Source: Aeromonas media | GTDB lineage: Bacteria > Pseudomonadota > Gammaproteobacteria > Enterobacterales > Aeromonadaceae | Reading direction: 5' to 3' | Assembly (NCBI RefSeq): GCF_000819985.1 | Contig: NZ_CDBZ01000010.1 | Coordinates: 37,805 to 101,804, forward strand | DNA length: 64,000 bases | In this document: positions 8,672 through 16,812 of the stretch, in pieces | How positions within the stretch are numbered: position 1 is the first letter of the stretch | Layout: every line of letters begins with the position of its first letter | Program-made: the position numbers and the translations under genes | The notes under the pieces: generated by a model | What the model saw: only the letters and a program-made list of their open reading frames with translations | Database searches by the model: none | Told to the model about the DNA's origin: nothing

Positions 8672-8694
8672 GGCCGCCAGGCGGCCTCTTTTTT
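8672..8694 (+). terminator. Intrinsic terminator inside the PTS operon
   Basis: A palindrome GGCCGCCAGGCGGCC (8672-8686) is followed directly by TCTTTTTT. It begins 11 bp after the EIIC stop and ends 20 bp before the GH1 start. This is a textbook Rho-independent terminator shape placed between two genes that should be co-expressed, so it probably attenuates transcription of the downstream genes. Confidence 0.7.
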
Positions 8695-8714
8695 CAAGCT
8701 TGGAGTAACACGAG

Positions 8715-10100
8715 ATGCAATACCGTTTTCCTGAACAGTTCTGGTGGGGCAGCGCCTCGTCTGCCGCCCAGGCGGAAGGTGCCAGCCAGCAAGGGGGCAA
8801 GGCGCCCACCATCTGGGATCACTGGTTCGAGCAGTCCCCCCATCGCTTCCATCAGCAGATTGGGCCGGCGCAGACCTCCGGTTTTTATGAGCATTTTCGC
8901 GATGATATCCGCCTGCTGAAGCAGCTTGGCCACAACAGTTTCCGCACCTCCATCGCCTGGTCGCGGTTGATCCCGGCGGGACGGGGAGAACCCAACCCAC
9001 AGGCCGTCGCCTTCTACGACGCCATGCTCGACGAGCTCAAGGCCGAGGGGATAGAGCCCTTCATCTGCCTGTTCCACTTCGACATGCCGATGAGCATGCA
9101 GGCGCTGGGTGGCTGGGAGAGTCGGGAGGTGGTCGCCGCTTACGCCGACTTCGCCGACACCTGCTTCAGGCTGTTCGGTCACAAGGTCAAGCACTGGTTC
9201 ACCTTCAACGAGCCGATCGTGCCGGTGGAGGGGGGCTACCTCTACGACTTCCACTATCCGAACGTGGTGGATTTTCGCCGCGCCGCCACCGTGGCCTATC
9301 ACACCATGCTGGCTCATGCCACGGCGGTGCAGCGTTACCGGGCCCTCGGTCAGGATGGCCAGATCGGCATCATCCTGAACCTGACCCCCTCCTATCCGCG
9401 CTCACAACACCCGGCAGATCTGAAGGCGGCCAACATCGCCGACCTGATGTTCAACCGCAGCTTTCTGGATCCGGCGGTCAAGGGGGAATACCCCGCCGAA
9501 CTGGTCGAACTGCTGCGCGAATACGATCAGCTGCCGGTCTGCGAGCAGGGGGACAAGGCCCTGCTGGCGGCGGGCAAGATCGACCTGCTGGGGGTCAACT
9601 ACTACCAGCCGCGCCGGATCAAGGCGCGCAGCCACGCGGTCAACCCTGCCAGCCCCTTCATGCCGGAGTGGTTCTTCGATTACTACGAGATGCCGGGCCG
9701 CAAGATGAACCCGCACCGGGGCTGGGAGATCTACGAGCAGGGGATCTACGACATCCTGGTCAACCTGCGTGACCACTACGGCAACATCCCGAGCTACATC
9801 TCGGAGAACGGCATGGGGGTCGAGGGGGAGGCCAAGTTCAAGGGCGAGAATGGCCAGATCCAGGATGACTACCGCATCGGCTTCATCCGGGATCACCTCA
9901 TCTGGCTGCACAAGGCGCTGGAAGAAGGCTGCCAGTGCCGGGGTTATCACCTCTGGACCTTCATCGACAACTGGTCCTGGAGCAACGCCTACAAGAACCG
10001 CTATGGCTTCGTCGAACTGGAGCTGGAGAGCCAGACCCGGCGCATCAAGAAGAGCGGCCAGTGGTTTGCCACCGCCGCCCGCGAGCATGGCTTCGACTGA
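8715..10100 (+). CDS. 6-phospho-beta-glucosidase, glycoside hydrolase family 1
   Basis: Cytoplasmic hydrolase that cleaves phosphorylated beta-glucosides such as cellobiose-6-phosphate into glucose-6-phosphate and glucose or aglycone. The GH1 signatures are intact: FPEQFWWGSASSAAQ at the N-terminus, FTFNEPIV with the acid/base Glu166, and YISENGMGV with the nucleophile Glu364. Length 461 residues is usual for BglA/AscB-type enzymes. The ribosome site GGAGTAACACGAG precedes the ATG. It lies in the PTS operon behind an internal terminator and before the EIIA gene. Confidence 0.94.
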   Translation: MQYRFPEQFWWGSASSAAQAEGASQQGGKAPTIWDHWFEQSPHRFHQQIGPAQTSGFYEHFRDDIRLLKQLGHNSFRTSIAWSRLIPAGRGEPNPQAVAFYDAMLDELKAEGIEPFICLFHFDMPMSMQALGGWESREVVAAYADFADTCFRLFGHKVKHWFTFNEPIVPVEGGYLYDFHYPNVVDFRRAATVAYHTMLAHATAVQRYRALGQDGQIGIILNLTPSYPRSQHPADLKAANIADLMFNRSFLDPAVKGEYPAELVELLREYDQLPVCEQGDKALLAAGKIDLLGVNYYQPRRIKARSHAVNPASPFMPEWFFDYYEMPGRKMNPHRGWEIYEQGIYDILVNLRDHYGNIPSYISENGMGVEGEAKFKGENGQIQDDYRIGFIRDHLIWLHKALEEGCQCRGYHLWTFIDNWSWSNAYKNRYGFVELELESQTRRIKKSGQWFATAAREHGFD

Positions 10101-10173
10101 TTATTCCGTCAGTCGACCCGTATAAAGAAAGCGCGCCAGCCCAAGGGCCGGCGCCCATCACCAAGGAGTGTGT

Positions 10174-10485
10174 ATGCTCGATCTGGAAGAGACCGTCATG
10201 GGGCTCATCATCAACGCCGGCATGAGCCGCAGCCTCTGCTTCGAGGCGCTGCGTCAGGCCAGGGCCGGCCAGTTTGCCGAAGCAGATGATCTGTTGCGTC
10301 AAGCCGCCGAGGCCGCCAACGCCGCCCACGCGGTGCAGACCCGGCTGATCGAGGCAGATGAGGGGGAGGGCAAGATCCCGGTCACGCTGATCCTGGTGCA
10401 TGCCCAGGATCACCTGATGACCGCCATGCTGGCCCGGGAGCTGGTCACCGAGCTCATCGAGCTGCACCGCAAGCTGGCCGCCTGA
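10174..10485 (+). CDS. PTS lactose/cellobiose-family EIIA component
   Basis: Small helical cytoplasmic phosphocarrier (103 residues) that takes phosphate from HPr and gives it to EIIB. The active histidine is His76 in TLILVHAQDHLMTAM; the downstream Asp79 matches the metal-binding Asp of the lactose-family EIIA trimer. The ATG at 10174 has an ideal ribosome site (AAGGAG, five bases away). It follows the GH1 gene by 73 bp and the kinase gene follows after 11 bp. It is probably the only EIIA for both EIIC permeases in this island. Confidence 0.94.
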   Translation: MLDLEETVMGLIINAGMSRSLCFEALRQARAGQFAEADDLLRQAAEAANAAHAVQTRLIEADEGEGKIPVTLILVHAQDHLMTAMLARELVTELIELHRKLAA

Positions 10486-10496
10486 GGAAGACGATC

Positions 10497-11426
10497 ATGT
10501 TGCGACTCGGACTCGACATCGGCGGCACCAAGATCGAGGCTCAACTGCTCGATGGCCTGGGCGTCAGCCTGCTGTGCAAGCGTATCGCGACCCCGACCAC
10601 GGGGTACGTCGATTTCCTGGTGGCCATCACCGATCTGGTGAACGAGATACGCCAGGAACTGGATGGTTCCTTCACCATAGGCATAGGGCTGCCCGGGGCG
10701 ATCGACCCGCAGACGGGGAGGATCAAGAATGCCAACTGCCTGTTTCTCAACGGACAAGACCTCAAAGGAGACTTGACCAAGGCGCTGGGCCAGCCGGTCT
10801 GGCTCGCCAATGATGCCGACTGTTTCGCCCTGTCGGAGGCCGTCGACGGGGCGGGAGAGGCGGGCAGGGTAGTATTCGGCATCATCCTCGGCACCGGCTG
10901 TGGTGGCGGGCTGGTGGTCAATCGCCAACTCATCGTCGGCCCCAACGCCATCACCGGAGAGTGGGGACACAACCCTCTGCCCGGCTATGACCCGGCTCTG
11001 GATGGCCCGAGCCAGCCCTGCTACTGCGGCCGCGACAACTGCATCGAGCGGTTCGTCTCCGGGACAGGATTTGCCGGCCGGTTCGTGGAGCGCCACGGCC
11101 GAGGACTGTCGCCGATCGGTATCATCACGGCCGCCGCCGAGGGGGATGTGGAGGCCGAGGCCCACTATGACCACTTCATCCAGGCTCTGGCCCGCAGCGT
11201 CGCCAGCCTGATCAACGTGCTGGACCCGGATGTCATCGTGCTGGGAGGAGGTCTTTCCAACATAGATCGCCTCTATCTGGATTTGCCCCAAGCACTGACG
11301 CCCTACCTGTTTTCGGATCGCTGCATCACCCCCATGGTGCCTGCCCGTTACGGGGACAGCAGCGGGGTTCGCGGCGCCGCCTGGCTGCCGAGCTGCGTCG
11401 AAGGAGCCACCACATGGGCCATCTGA
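10497..11426 (+). CDS. ROK-family sugar kinase (Mak/glucokinase-like)
   Basis: Cytoplasmic ATP-dependent sugar kinase of 309 residues. It has the phosphate-binding motif LGLDIGGTK (residues 4-12), the catalytic Asp in LANDADCFALSEA, the ROK signature GEWGHNPLPG and the zinc-binding CYCGRDNCIE. The sequence closely resembles E. coli Mak (fructokinase/mannokinase), including the C-terminal YGDSSGVRGAAWL. In this operon its probable job is to phosphorylate free glucose released by the GH1 enzyme. Fructose or mannose are alternatives that sequence alone does not exclude. Confidence 0.88.
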   Translation: MLRLGLDIGGTKIEAQLLDGLGVSLLCKRIATPTTGYVDFLVAITDLVNEIRQELDGSFTIGIGLPGAIDPQTGRIKNANCLFLNGQDLKGDLTKALGQPVWLANDADCFALSEAVDGAGEAGRVVFGIILGTGCGGGLVVNRQLIVGPNAITGEWGHNPLPGYDPALDGPSQPCYCGRDNCIERFVSGTGFAGRFVERHGRGLSPIGIITAAAEGDVEAEAHYDHFIQALARSVASLINVLDPDVIVLGGGLSNIDRLYLDLPQALTPYLFSDRCITPMVPARYGDSSGVRGAAWLPSCVEGATTWAI

Positions 11427-11526
11427 ACCCTGGCCGCAGGGAGAGCACCGACTCGCCTCCCCCGGCAGGCGACGCCTGTCAGGGGCTGAGACACTGCCTC
11501 GGGCCCTAGCCCCACCCGATTTGATC

Positions 11527-11570
11527 CATGCCCTTTGCCCCACATTGCGTCGCGATGGGGGAAAGGCATG
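11527..11570 (+). repeat. Long hairpin between kinase and porin genes
   Basis: An inverted repeat pairs CATGCCCTTTGCCCCA (11527-11542) with TGGGGGAAAGGCATG (11556-11570). There is one bulged base and one mismatch around a 13-base loop. No run of T follows, so it is not a standard terminator. It sits in a 224-bp gap that also holds smaller hairpins (GGCAGGCGACGCCTGTC and CCTCCTCTCGGGGAGG). A role in RNA processing or partial termination ahead of the porin gene is possible. Confidence 0.5.
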
Positions 11571-11650
11571 CCCGAATTTGTCCTCCTCTCGGGGAGGCAG
11601 ATAAATAAGTGCTTGTATATCAAAAACATAAAACTCAAGGAATGATAATA

Positions 11651-12790
11651 ATGAAACTGACAAACCTGTCCGCCCGGCTCTTTGCCATCCTGGCCCTGAG
11701 CACCCCTTTCATGGCCAGCGCCGTGGTGGAAACCAACACGGACTTCGGGCGCCTGAGCCTGGGGGGCGATGCGGAGATCAACCTGAACGCGTCCAATACT
11801 ACCCGTGGCAACGTGCTGGGGCAGACCAGCGAGACCCGCACCGATCGCTGGGACGAGGACGGTCGCCTGCTGCTGAACTTCCTCGGAGTGCGAGAATTGG
11901 AAGACGGTCGCTACGGCCAGATCCAGATCCAGCCCACCATAGGCACCAACGGTGGAGCCGGTGCCGATGACGCCTATCTGGGATTCGGCCAGCGCAGCAA
12001 CTGGGGGATGAAGGTCGGCCGTTTCGAGGCCTATGACATGTTCCCGCTGGGTCAGGACATCTTCGTCGAGCACTCCGGTGACAGCGCCAACGACCTCTAC
12101 TCCGATGGCAATGGTTATGTCTACATGCTGAAGGAGGGTCGTGGCCGGGCAGGAAAGGGCGGCCAGCTGCTGCTGAACAAGGAGACAGGCAACTGGTACC
12201 TGGAGCTCTCCAGCCTGATCGGGGACCGCACCAATCTGTTTGCCGGCCAGCAGTACCACGGCTATGCGCTGACCAAGGCCAAGGACTCCATCATCGTGCG
12301 TCCCGTCATCGCCTGGAAGGGGGAGAACCTCAAGGTCGCCCTGGGGGCCGAGGGCAACGTGATCAGCGACGCTATCGTCACCAGCGATGACGTCTCGGTG
12401 TCCGATCGCATGGGTTACGGCCTCACCACCAGCTGGACCCAGGATGCCCTGGTCATCAACGCCAACGCGGCCCGCATGGACGCCGAGGATGAAACCGATA
12501 CCACCCTGGGCGCCAACCTGCTCTGGCACAATGCCGGCCTGGGTTACATCTATGCCATCAACGACATCAGCAGCGCCAATCTGAACAACCCCAACGCCGA
12601 CTTCGGCAAGATGGTGGGCAAGCACACCATCAACACCGTCTATGCCTCCTACAAGATCCCGAGCGTGCTGGATCTGGACAACTTCGACATCTATCTGGGG
12701 GCCTACTGGTCCCAGCTGAATGTCGACAGCGCCGAGGTGGACAACATCGACCATTATGGTGGCCGTGTGCGCTTCAAATACTTCTTCTGA
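11651..12790 (+). CDS. Outer-membrane porin, probably sugar-selective
   Basis: Predicted outer-membrane beta-barrel of 379 residues. It begins with a clear Sec signal peptide (MKLTNLSARLFAILALSTPFMASA, residues 1-24, cleavage after ASA). It ends in aromatic alternation RFKYFF with a terminal Phe, the standard signal for insertion by the BAM complex. The ATG at 11651 lies nine bases after AAGGA; the ATG three codons earlier would leave no spacing. It follows the PTS operon on the same strand after a 224-bp structured gap, so it probably lets the beta-glucoside cross the outer membrane. I cannot assign a named porin family, and substrate selectivity is inferred from context. Confidence 0.75.
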   Translation: MKLTNLSARLFAILALSTPFMASAVVETNTDFGRLSLGGDAEINLNASNTTRGNVLGQTSETRTDRWDEDGRLLLNFLGVRELEDGRYGQIQIQPTIGTNGGAGADDAYLGFGQRSNWGMKVGRFEAYDMFPLGQDIFVEHSGDSANDLYSDGNGYVYMLKEGRGRAGKGGQLLLNKETGNWYLELSSLIGDRTNLFAGQQYHGYALTKAKDSIIVRPVIAWKGENLKVALGAEGNVISDAIVTSDDVSVSDRMGYGLTTSWTQDALVINANAARMDAEDETDTTLGANLLWHNAGLGYIYAINDISSANLNNPNADFGKMVGKHTINTVYASYKIPSVLDLDNFDIYLGAYWSQLNVDSAEVDNIDHYGGRVRFKYFF

Positions 12791-12898
12791 CCGCCGGGGT
12801 CAGAGCTGGCAGGGGGTGGCGATGGCCACCCTTTTCCATTTGTCTCAGCAGGCAAACCTTACCGGCGGGTACTGGCCTATGTTAGGATGAACTTCTGT

Positions 12899-12908
12899 TA
12901 ACCGGTTA
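12899..12908. promoter_or_regulatory. Possible operator of the LacI-type regulator
   Basis: The palindrome TAACCGGTTA lies 14 bp before the start codon of the LacI-family gene. Its core AACCGGTT equals the centre of the 40-bp palindrome at 6904-6943. This suggests that the regulator binds both sites and represses its own gene. It is short, so chance occurrence cannot be excluded. Confidence 0.45.
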
Positions 12909-12922
12909 CCGTTGATGAAGCC

Positions 12923-13885
12923 ATGGCCAATATTACCGATGTATCGCGCCTTGCGAATGTATCCAAAGCCACCGTCTCCCGCGTCCTGAGTGGCTCGCGC
13001 GGCGTGCGTGAAGAGAGCCGGTTGGCCGTGCTGCAAGCCGCCGAGCAGCTGAATTTCCGACCCAATGCCACGGCCCGCTCCCTGGCGACCCAGGCGACGG
13101 ATTGCGTGGGCATCATCCTCTCCCCCCAGCTTGGCAATCGTCTGGCCAGCATGCTGCCGCTGCTGGAAGGGGCCTTGGCCAGGGTGGGAAAGAACATGCT
13201 GGTGCGCTTCGCCGATGGGGCGCAGCAACAGCAGCAGGCGGTCGATGAACTGCTGGGAGGGCGTTGTGACGGCGTGCTGGTACTTGGTACCAAACAGCCT
13301 TTGAATCCGGACTCGCGCCTCATTCAGCTGGATGGGGTGAGTGAGAGCGACAACCTCAATCTCTGCTACGACCTGACCTTCGCCACCGAGAGCGCCTGCC
13401 GCTTCCTGCTCGGCAAGGGCCATCGCCAGCTGGTGCTGATGCTGGATGACAAGAGCTCCCCTGCGGGCAAGAGCGCCATTCAAGGCTATCAACAGGCTCT
13501 GCAGCAGCAATCTCTGCCCTATAACAGCCAGTTGGTGATCGATGGCACCGACAACCAGCAGGCGCTGCTCGGCCTGCTCAACCGCTACCTGCCTTTCACC
13601 GCGCTGGTGGTGCAGCAAGATGCCCAGGCTGCCGACGCCATGCGGCTGTTGCGCGAGTTCAACCTCCATATCCCCCAGGATGTCTCCGTCATCAGCTTGG
13701 AAGGCTCCGCCCTGGCGAGCCAGTTGACCCCACCGCTGACCTGCATCGAGTATCCAAGTGAACGGCTGGCCCAGGAGAGCGTGCGGGTGTTGCAAGCGCA
13801 ACTGGCACAGAGTCTGCGACCGGCCGATGAACAGCAGAAATTCCAGGGGCGTCTGGTGGTGCGTGAGTCCGTGGTGGCCCGCTAG
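12923..13885 (+). CDS. LacI-family transcriptional regulator of the beta-glucoside cluster
   Basis: Cytoplasmic repressor of 320 residues. The N-terminus NITDVSRLANVSKATVSRVLSG is a LacI helix-turn-helix (residues 3-24) and FRPNATARSLAT is the hinge-helix region. A periplasmic-binding-protein-like effector domain follows. It resembles the AscG type of beta-glucoside regulators. It ends the PTS/porin cluster on the same strand, with its own short upstream region holding a CG-centred palindrome. Its likely targets are the 40-bp palindrome at 6904 and its own promoter; this is inferred from the matching core sequence. Confidence 0.88.
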   Translation: MANITDVSRLANVSKATVSRVLSGSRGVREESRLAVLQAAEQLNFRPNATARSLATQATDCVGIILSPQLGNRLASMLPLLEGALARVGKNMLVRFADGAQQQQQAVDELLGGRCDGVLVLGTKQPLNPDSRLIQLDGVSESDNLNLCYDLTFATESACRFLLGKGHRQLVLMLDDKSSPAGKSAIQGYQQALQQQSLPYNSQLVIDGTDNQQALLGLLNRYLPFTALVVQQDAQAADAMRLLREFNLHIPQDVSVISLEGSALASQLTPPLTCIEYPSERLAQESVRVLQAQLAQSLRPADEQQKFQGRLVVRESVVAR

Positions 13886-13947
13886 GGCTTGACCTTGCCG
13901 CGAGCGTCAGCTTTAGGCTGACGGCACATCAACAGAGGAGATATCCC

Positions 13948-14142
13948 ATGACCATAGAACTCACCATTTCCGGCATGTCCTGCGGTGGCTGCGCCGCCAG
14001 CCTGCAAAAAGCCCTGCTGGCCCAGAGTGCCGTCAGCCAGGCCCAGGTGGATTTTGCCAGCAGCAAGGCCATCATCGAGAGCGAGCTGAGCAGAGCCGAG
14101 TTGATCGCGCTGATCGAAGCCAAGGGGTTCAGTGCAAAGTGA
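13948..14142 (+). CDS. Heavy-metal-associated (HMA) domain protein, CopZ-like
   Basis: A stand-alone 64-residue ferredoxin-like HMA domain. The metal site is GMSCGGCAAS with Cys12 and Cys15, the classic MxCxxC copper(I) motif, and the C-terminus EAKGFSAK is also typical. Such proteins shuttle Cu(I) to a P1B-type ATPase. No copper ATPase or CueR-type regulator is adjacent here, so the partner lies elsewhere. A ribosome site (AGAGGAG) precedes the ATG. Confidence 0.88.
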   Translation: MTIELTISGMSCGGCAASLQKALLAQSAVSQAQVDFASSKAIIESELSRAELIALIEAKGFSAK

Positions 14143-14196
14143 TTTATCCCTATATGGGTAAAAATCAGACCAATATTCTGCTTACTTCTTTGTATT

Positions 14197-14212
14197 GGTG
14201 AGAGTGATCACT
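14197..14212 (+). promoter_or_regulatory. CRP-like site upstream of ansB
   Basis: GTGA-N6-TCAC (14198-14211) lies 60 bp before the asparaginase start. It matches the CRP consensus at eight of ten positions. Enteric ansB is known to need CRP and FNR, so CRP control here is plausible. I see no convincing separate FNR site. Confidence 0.45.
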
Positions 14213-14271
14213 TAAATTTGGTTTAAAAAGGATAAAAATGCTGCAGTTTCCCCATTCAAAAGGACTGCAGC

Positions 14272-15330
14272 ATGACCCTCCCTATCCGCAAGACCCTGAT
14301 CGCCACCGTACTCGGCCTGACCCTCTCTCCCCTGGCCATGGCCCTGCCCAGCGTCCATATCCTGGCCACTGGCGGCACCATCGCCGGTGCGGGACAGTCC
14401 GCCACCCAATCCAACTATGAAGCAGGCAAGGTTGCCATCGAGACCCTGATCGCCGCCGTGCCCGAGATGAAGAACGTGGCCGAGGTGCAGGGCGAGCAGG
14501 TGGTCAAGATAGGCTCCCAGGACATGAACGACGAGGTGTGGCTCACGCTCGCCAAGCGGGTCAACGAGCTGCTGGCCAAGGACGACGTGGACGGCATCGT
14601 CATCACCCACGGCACCGACACCATGGAAGAGACCGCCTACTTCCTCAACCTGACCGTCAAGAGCGACAAGCCGGTGGTGCTGGTCGGCGCCATGCGTCCC
14701 TCCACCGCCATGAGTGCCGATGGCCCGCTCAATCTGTATAACGCCGTGGTCACCGCCTCCGACCCAGGCTCTAAGGGTCGTGGCGTCATGGTCGCCATGA
14801 ACGATACCGTGCTGGATGCTCGCGATGTCACCAAGACCAACACCACAGGGGTGCAGACCTTCGCCGCCCCCAATTTCGGCCCGCTCGGCTACATCCACAA
14901 CGGCAAGATCGACTACCAGCGCAGCCCTGCCCGTCTGCACACCAGCAAGACCCCGTTTGACGTGAGCAAGCTCGACAAGCTGCCGCAAGTGGGCATCGTC
15001 TACAGCTACGCCAACGCCACCGACCTGCCGGCCAAGGCGATGGTGGATGCCAAGTTCGACGGCATCGTCAGCGCCGGGGTGGGCAACGGCAACCTCTACC
15101 ACACACTGTTCGACACCCTGGCCAAGGCGAGCAAGGATGGCATCCGGGTGGTGCGTTCCGCCCGCGTGCCGACCGGTGCCACCACCCTGGATGCCGAGAT
15201 CGATGACGCCAAGTACGGCTTCGTGGCCGCCGGCACCCTGAACCCGCAGAAGGCACGCATTCTGCTGATGCTCTCCCTGACCCAGAGCAAGGATCCTGCC
15301 CAGATCCAGCGCTGGTTCCAGCAGTTCTGA
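14272..15330 (+). CDS. ansB: Type II (periplasmic) L-asparaginase
   Basis: Hydrolyses asparagine to aspartate and ammonia in the periplasm. It carries a signal peptide of about 24 residues (ending SPLAMA). The two catalytic signatures follow: VHILATGGTIAGAG with the nucleophilic Thr, and DGIVITHGTDTMEETAYFL with the second Thr/Asp pair. The chosen ATG has AAAAGGA nearby and gives 352 residues, close to the type II family length. A CRP-like site lies upstream, in keeping with the anaerobic, catabolite-sensitive control known for ansB. It is monocistronic and convergent with the exchanger gene at 15426. Confidence 0.95.
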   Translation: MTLPIRKTLIATVLGLTLSPLAMALPSVHILATGGTIAGAGQSATQSNYEAGKVAIETLIAAVPEMKNVAEVQGEQVVKIGSQDMNDEVWLTLAKRVNELLAKDDVDGIVITHGTDTMEETAYFLNLTVKSDKPVVLVGAMRPSTAMSADGPLNLYNAVVTASDPGSKGRGVMVAMNDTVLDARDVTKTNTTGVQTFAAPNFGPLGYIHNGKIDYQRSPARLHTSKTPFDVSKLDKLPQVGIVYSYANATDLPAKAMVDAKFDGIVSAGVGNGNLYHTLFDTLAKASKDGIRVVRSARVPTGATTLDAEIDDAKYGFVAAGTLNPQKARILLMLSLTQSKDPAQIQRWFQQF

Positions 15331-15369
15331 TCCCGGGGTTCAACCCGCTAACGTAAACCCATGAAAAAA

Positions 15370-15390
15370 GGGCAGGATCGGATCCTGCCC
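15370..15390 (-). terminator. Terminator downstream of the cation exchanger
   Basis: A perfect 10-bp stem GGGCAGGATC / GATCCTGCCC is flanked by AAAAAA on its left. On the minus strand this reads as hairpin plus T-run, so it ends the gene at 15426-16412. It may also stop transcripts from ansB. Confidence 0.8.
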
Positions 15391-15425
15391 TTGCTCATGG
15401 CGTCATCTTCACATAGAGCGCGCCG

Positions 15426-16412
15426 TCAGCTCACTATCAGCCAGCCGCAGAACCCCAGGTACACCAGCCCCACGCAGGCCAGCCTGCCCGCCGTCATCCG
15501 CCCACGACTGAAACCCCACCACAGCAGTGCCACCGCCAGTAGAGTCACCAGCGAGGAGACCAGCATGGTGCTGTCGAGCAACCAGGGGGTGAACAGCAGG
15601 CAGAACGCCTTGGGAATGGTGCCCTGGATCATCATGGCACCGGAGATGTTGGCCAGCGCCAGCCGGTGTTTGCCCTGCCGCACCCAGATCAGCACGTTCA
15701 TCAGCTCCGGCATCTCGGTTGCCACCGGGCTCAGCAGCAGGGCCGCCAGCACGGGAGAGAGGCCGAACAGCTCGCCCATGCTCTCCAGCTGATGAACGAA
15801 CAGCTGGGCCGACAACGCCACCACCACCAGCGCTACCAGGGTCTGCAACAGCACCTTGCGAAGGGCCGGGATCTCGGCCTCGGGATCCAGCTTGAGAGGC
15901 TCTGGCAACTCGACCTCGTGGCTGTCGGTCTGTTTCAGCTCGCGCCGCACATAGACCAGATAAACCAGCACGAACAGCGGGGCCAGCCAGGTTTTGCCGG
16001 TGAAGGCCACCATGCCGAGGGCCACCGCCACCAGGAAGATGCCGGCGAACCAGGCCTGATCCCGGCCAATCTCGCGCTGTACCTCGCCATCTATGACCCT
16101 GTGTTCACGGCTCATGCACAGCAGCAGGGTCACGCCGACGGCGGCATAGCCTATGGTGGAGAGCACCAGGGGGCCACCGAGGGCGGCGCCTATCCCAATC
16201 TGCTGCTGGGCGGGGGCATCCCCCATCAACAGCGCGGTCAGGGTGACGATGCATTCGGGCAAGGCAGTGCCGAGGGCCGCCAGCAGGGAGCCGGTGGCGC
16301 TTTGGGATAACTTGAAGTGATGGCCGGTCCATTCGATACCGTTGACGAAATATTCGCAGGCCAGGTAGATGGTGACGGCAGAGAACAGGAATAACAGCAG
16401 GGTGATCAACAT
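15426..16412 (-). CDS. Cation exchanger, Ca2+:cation antiporter (CaCA) family, riboswitch-controlled
   Basis: Inner-membrane antiporter of 328 residues with two homologous hydrophobic halves. The CaCA alpha-repeats are visible: LLAALGTALPECIVTL in the first half and LLLSPVATEMPELMNVLIWVRQG in the second, each with the conserved acidic ion ligand. A hydrophilic linker (LKLDPEAEIPALRK) separates the halves. The ATG at 16412 was chosen because the first membrane segment starts there; upstream in-frame codons run through the riboswitch. No strong ribosome site is visible. A yybP-ykoY manganese riboswitch lies in the leader, so the physiological substrate is probably Mn2+, exported when in excess, rather than Ca2+. 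Confidence 0.85.
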   Translation of the reverse strand: MLITLLLFLFSAVTIYLACEYFVNGIEWTGHHFKLSQSATGSLLAALGTALPECIVTLTALLMGDAPAQQQIGIGAALGGPLVLSTIGYAAVGVTLLLCMSREHRVIDGEVQREIGRDQAWFAGIFLVAVALGMVAFTGKTWLAPLFVLVYLVYVRRELKQTDSHEVELPEPLKLDPEAEIPALRKVLLQTLVALVVVALSAQLFVHQLESMGELFGLSPVLAALLLSPVATEMPELMNVLIWVRQGKHRLALANISGAMMIQGTIPKAFCLLFTPWLLDSTMLVSSLVTLLAVALLWWGFSRGRMTAGRLACVGLVYLGFCGWLIVS

Positions 16413-16479
16413 AATAGGCAACCGCCAGGCGAGCAGAACAACCGATGGACCCGATACGGCTCGTCCGGCTGGCTTGCGT

Positions 16480-16605
16480 ATCGAGGCCAAAGGTCTTGCA
16501 GAGCGATAGATGTTATCGCCGCTCATGCCATGGACCGGCAGATCCAAGAATGTTGACATGAGCCCTGCCCGGATCTCGGGCGGGTTGCTACTCCCCAATG
16601 ACAGT
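16480..16605 (-). promoter_or_regulatory. yybP-ykoY (manganese) riboswitch
   Basis: The minus-strand leader of the exchanger gene contains the hallmark segments of this class in order. They are GGGGAGTAGC (16596-16587), then CATGTCAACATTC, then GCAAGACCTTTGGCC (16499-16485). They match my memory of the E. coli mntP and alx leaders. Downstream (16485-16451) CGATACG and CGTATCG can pair around an 18-base loop, a possible expression platform before the start codon at 16412. A weak promoter (-10-like TAAAAA near 16613) would start RNA just before the aptamer. The class senses Mn2+ and raises expression of exporters. The rest of the 400-bp gap (16606-16812) shows nothing else clear. Confidence 0.88.
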
Positions 16606-16812
16606 GCGGGATTTTTACCAAGAGATGGGGGCGCCCCACAAGGAAAATGGCGGCTCATCCCCCCGGCAAGTTGTAAGGGAATTTAACCACCCCACCCAGC
16701 AAATCCCTCGGATCTGCCCATAGAGATCCTGAACCCGTCCCAAGACCCTCGCCTTGGCACAGGCCTTGCTATGAGTTGACTACTGTCCACATTGACTTGG
16801 GAAGGGTGAACG

